Source: an uncultured Prevotella sp. (GTDB lineage: Bacteria > Bacteroidota > Bacteroidia > Bacteroidales > Bacteroidaceae). From it: 6,682 nt of DNA. Made by a program: the position numbers and the translations under genes. The notes under the pieces are model-generated. The model worked only from the letters and a program-made list of their open reading frames with translations. It was not told the DNA's origin and searched no databases. This document shows positions 5,344 to 6,682 of this stretch, piece by piece (positions within the stretch are counted from its first letter, which is position 1; each line of letters opens with the position of its first letter). The stretch is taken from contig CAMUQM010000111.1 in the NCBI GenBank assembly GCA_947095945.1, positions 1 to 6,682 of the forward strand, given 5' to 3'.

Positions 5344-6292
5344 GAAAATAGCAATTCTCGACTGCCACGCAGTCAACCCTGGCGACCTCTCATGGGAGCC
5401 GATAAAGGAAATAGCAGAGTGCGTTATCTATGAACGCACAAGTCAGGAACAAGTTGTTGAACGAGCAAAAGATGCCGATGGTATTCTTATTAATAAGGTT
5501 AATATCACGCGTGAAGTGCTCGAACAACTCCCACAATTGAAGTATATCGGAGAACTCGCAACGGGTTATAATAACATCGACGTTGAGGCTGCTCACGAGC
5601 GTGGCATCGTCGTTTGTAATATCCCTGCATATAGTACGGATAGCGTTGCGCAGCACGTCTTTGCCCTTCTCTTGAACGCTACCACACGTGTAGAGCATTA
5701 TGCTGAGGCTGTACGGCGTGGTGAGTGGAGCAAGCAGCAGGACTTCTGCTACTGGGATACACCACTCATCGAACTCGCTGGTAAAACACTTGGTATCATC
5801 GGCTTGGGCAACATAGGAAAGAAGGTAGCTATGATTGCACATGCAATGGGAATGGATATCTCGGCTTGCACCAGTAAGAACAGCAGCGATTTGCCAGAGT
5901 GTATTCGTAAGACTACTCTTGAAGGCTTGCTCAGTACGTCTGATGTCATCAGTTTGCATTGTCCGCTAACAGCAGAGAACGCACGTATGATTAATGCCGA
6001 GACTCTGAAGAGCGTACGTCGTGGTGCCATCCTTATCAATACAGGACGTGGCGGACTCATCGACGAGCAGGCTGTTGCCGATGCTCTTGAGAGTGGACAG
6101 CTCGGTGCTTATTGTGCCGACGTACTAACTGAAGAACCTCCTCATGCAGACAATCCGCTCTTCCGTCAGCCCAACGCATTTATCACCCCTCATATTGCTT
6201 GGGCAACACGCGATGCACGTGAGCGCCTAATGGCAATATGTGTTGAGAATATCAAGCAGTTTATAGCAGGAGAACCACAGAACGAGGTGTAA
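5342..6292 (+). CDS. D-2-hydroxyacid dehydrogenase (glycerate dehydrogenase / hydroxypyruvate reductase type)
   Basis: Encodes 316 residues, the usual length for the D-isomer-specific 2-hydroxyacid dehydrogenases. The substrate-binding domain includes GELATGYNNIDVEAA (70-84). The nucleotide-binding domain has GLGNIG at 154-159. Catalytic residues are R236 in NTGRGG, E265 in LTEEPP and H284 in PHIAWAT. The overall pattern suits the glycerate dehydrogenase branch, which interconverts hydroxypyruvate and D-glycerate, but the exact substrate cannot be read from sequence. At the end of the second Rossmann strand (about 174-179, SACTSK) the acidic residue that usually selects NAD is absent and Ser/Thr/Lys are present, so NADP(H) use is possible. 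The C-terminus (FIAGEPQNEV) looks normal. The start is preceded by a G-free leader. No promoter is visible after rarA, so co-transcription is likely. The TAA stop shares its last two bases with a GC-rich repeat. Confidence 0.93.
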   Translation: MKIAILDCHAVNPGDLSWEPIKEIAECVIYERTSQEQVVERAKDADGILINKVNITREVLEQLPQLKYIGELATGYNNIDVEAAHERGIVVCNIPAYSTDSVAQHVFALLLNATTRVEHYAEAVRRGEWSKQQDFCYWDTPLIELAGKTLGIIGLGNIGKKVAMIAHAMGMDISACTSKNSSDLPECIRKTTLEGLLSTSDVISLHCPLTAENARMINAETLKSVRRGAILINTGRGGLIDEQAVADALESGQLGAYCADVLTEEPPHADNPLFRQPNAFITPHIAWATRDARERLMAICVENIKQFIAGEPQNEV

Positions 6293-6341
6293 AGCCTCCC
6301 CCAACCCCTCCGAAAGGAGGGGAGTGTAAATAGGATAAGGT
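6291..6341 (+). repeat. Half copy of the GC-rich hairpin element at the dehydrogenase stop codon
   Basis: Starting with the final AA of the stop codon, the sequence nearly repeats 5122-5171: AAAGCCTCCCCCARCCCC, the CCCCTCCGAAAGGAGGGG hairpin, and a tail ending AAATAGGATAAGGT. Differences are one G/A and a short change after the hairpin. The hairpin directly after a stop codon could act in transcript 3'-end formation or stability, but no U-tract follows. Confidence 0.88.
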
Positions 6342-6596
6342 TCGCTATACGTTCTTCGTGGAGTAATAAGTCTATCTTCTCATTGTTGAGCGATAAAGAA
6401 ATTTGATTTACATATTATAATTACTTAACCCCTCTATGTAAGCTATGCTCATTGACTGCATAAACTTAGAATTCTACCCATAGCTATTTGCACTCCCCTC
6501 CCTTTGGAGGGGTCGGGGGAGGCTTCTACTCCCTCCCCCTTCGGGGAGGGTCGGGGTGGGGCTTTAGGGTTTGGCTTCTTTCTTTTCTATTCAAAT
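6342..6596. other. Spacer between the dehydrogenase and TRIC-type genes
   Basis: No gene is visible. The AT-rich part (6342-6483) has a 7-bp inverted repeat, AGCTATG 6441-6447 with CATAGCT 6479-6485, ending at the inverted GC-rich element. No perfect TAnnTTTG is seen. The nearest candidate, TAGGGTTTG at 6565-6573, has one base too many and no TTTG upstream, so a promoter for the next gene is not established. Confidence 0.6.
6484..6563 (-). repeat. Inverted full copy of the GC-rich double-hairpin element
   Basis: The reverse complement follows 5087-5163 almost throughout: AGCCCCACCCCGACCC, the CCCTCCCC/GGGGAGGG hairpin, a short linker, GCCTCCCCC, the CCCCTCC/GGAGGGG hairpin and CAAATAG. The second loop is AAAG instead of GAAA while the stem is unchanged, and the linker has a few extra bases. 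The copy ends 33 bases before the next start codon. With the rarA copy it forms a pair of inverted repeats around the dehydrogenase gene. Confidence 0.88.
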
Positions 6597-6682
6597 ATGA
6601 TCTACACTGACCCTCATCTTGTCCGTACGCTTCAGGTGATACTGGAGTTTCTCGGAACATTTGCGTTTGCCATATCAGGCAT
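6597..6682 (+). CDS. TRIC-type (UPF0126) cation channel family membrane protein, 5' end only
   Basis: The frame opens with ATG at 6597 and stays open to the window edge (28 codons). The peptide starts MIYTDPHLVRTLQVILEFLG and continues with TFAFAISG. A first transmembrane helix with the FLGTFAFAISG pattern is characteristic of the bacterial TRIC/UPF0126 (YadS-like) membrane family, which has seven membrane helices and in studied members conducts cations. Only the first helix is visible, so the call rests on one motif. The upstream context (TTCTATTCAAATATG) is AT-rich without an SD. The gene follows the dehydrogenase on the same strand, about 300 bases away with two repeat copies between. Confidence 0.72.
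   Translation, partial: MIYTDPHLVRTLQVILEFLGTFAFAISG

Noticed and set aside
5390..5959. Minus-strand frame of 189 codons
   Set aside because: Antisense to the dehydrogenase with its conserved cofactor and catalytic motifs.
5087..6563. Composite transposon carrying the dehydrogenase
   Set aside because: The flanking inverted repeats are short palindromic elements without a transposase, and the half copy and relative elsewhere show that the element disperses on its own.

Overview
The window looks like ordinary chromosome from a Bacteroidota member, most likely an oral-type Prevotella or close relative. Three things point there. Several starts are preceded by the Bacteroides-type promoter (TTTG, about 19-20 bp, TAnnTTTG) rather than a sigma70 promoter. 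Start codons sit in A-rich contexts without Shine-Dalgarno sequences. The proteins also have a Bacteroidota flavour. The genus is an inference from these traits and cannot be proved here.

Layout. A minus-strand gene for a small exported protein of unknown function (421-903) has a well-formed promoter near 1088-1118. A gene-poor stretch follows (about 1119-1598) and holds five units of a 22-bp imperfect tandem repeat and a nested inverted repeat. The plus strand then carries a secreted M6-family metalloprotease (1674-3470), the AAA+ ATPase RarA/MgsA (3909-5168), a D-2-hydroxyacid dehydrogenase of the glycerate/hydroxypyruvate type (5342-6292), and the start of a TRIC/UPF0126-type membrane protein cut by the window edge (6597 onward). 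The protease and rarA each have their own promoter. No Bacteroides-type promoter is visible between rarA and the dehydrogenase, so read-through from rarA is plausible. The four identified functions do not form an obvious pathway.

The distinctive content is between the genes. Several repeat families occupy the spacers: octamer arrays (142-383 and 3441-3832, with 65-bp and 130-bp higher-order units), a 14-bp repeat (391-424), the 22-bp repeat (1359-1468), a 42-bp direct repeat in a leader with no G (5225-5331), and a GC-rich double-hairpin element (5087-5171, 6291-6341, inverted at 6484-6563, with a relative at 79-113). At all four complete genes the stop codon lies inside or touches a repeat. 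In rarA and the protease the repeat is translated as the C-terminal tail, and the RarA tail appears to replace the family's usual end.

I found no CRISPR array, transposase, tRNA, rRNA or defence system. I would not claim a new biological system. The points worth a second look are the repeat-driven remodelling of gene ends, the G-free leader and the 22-bp repeat.
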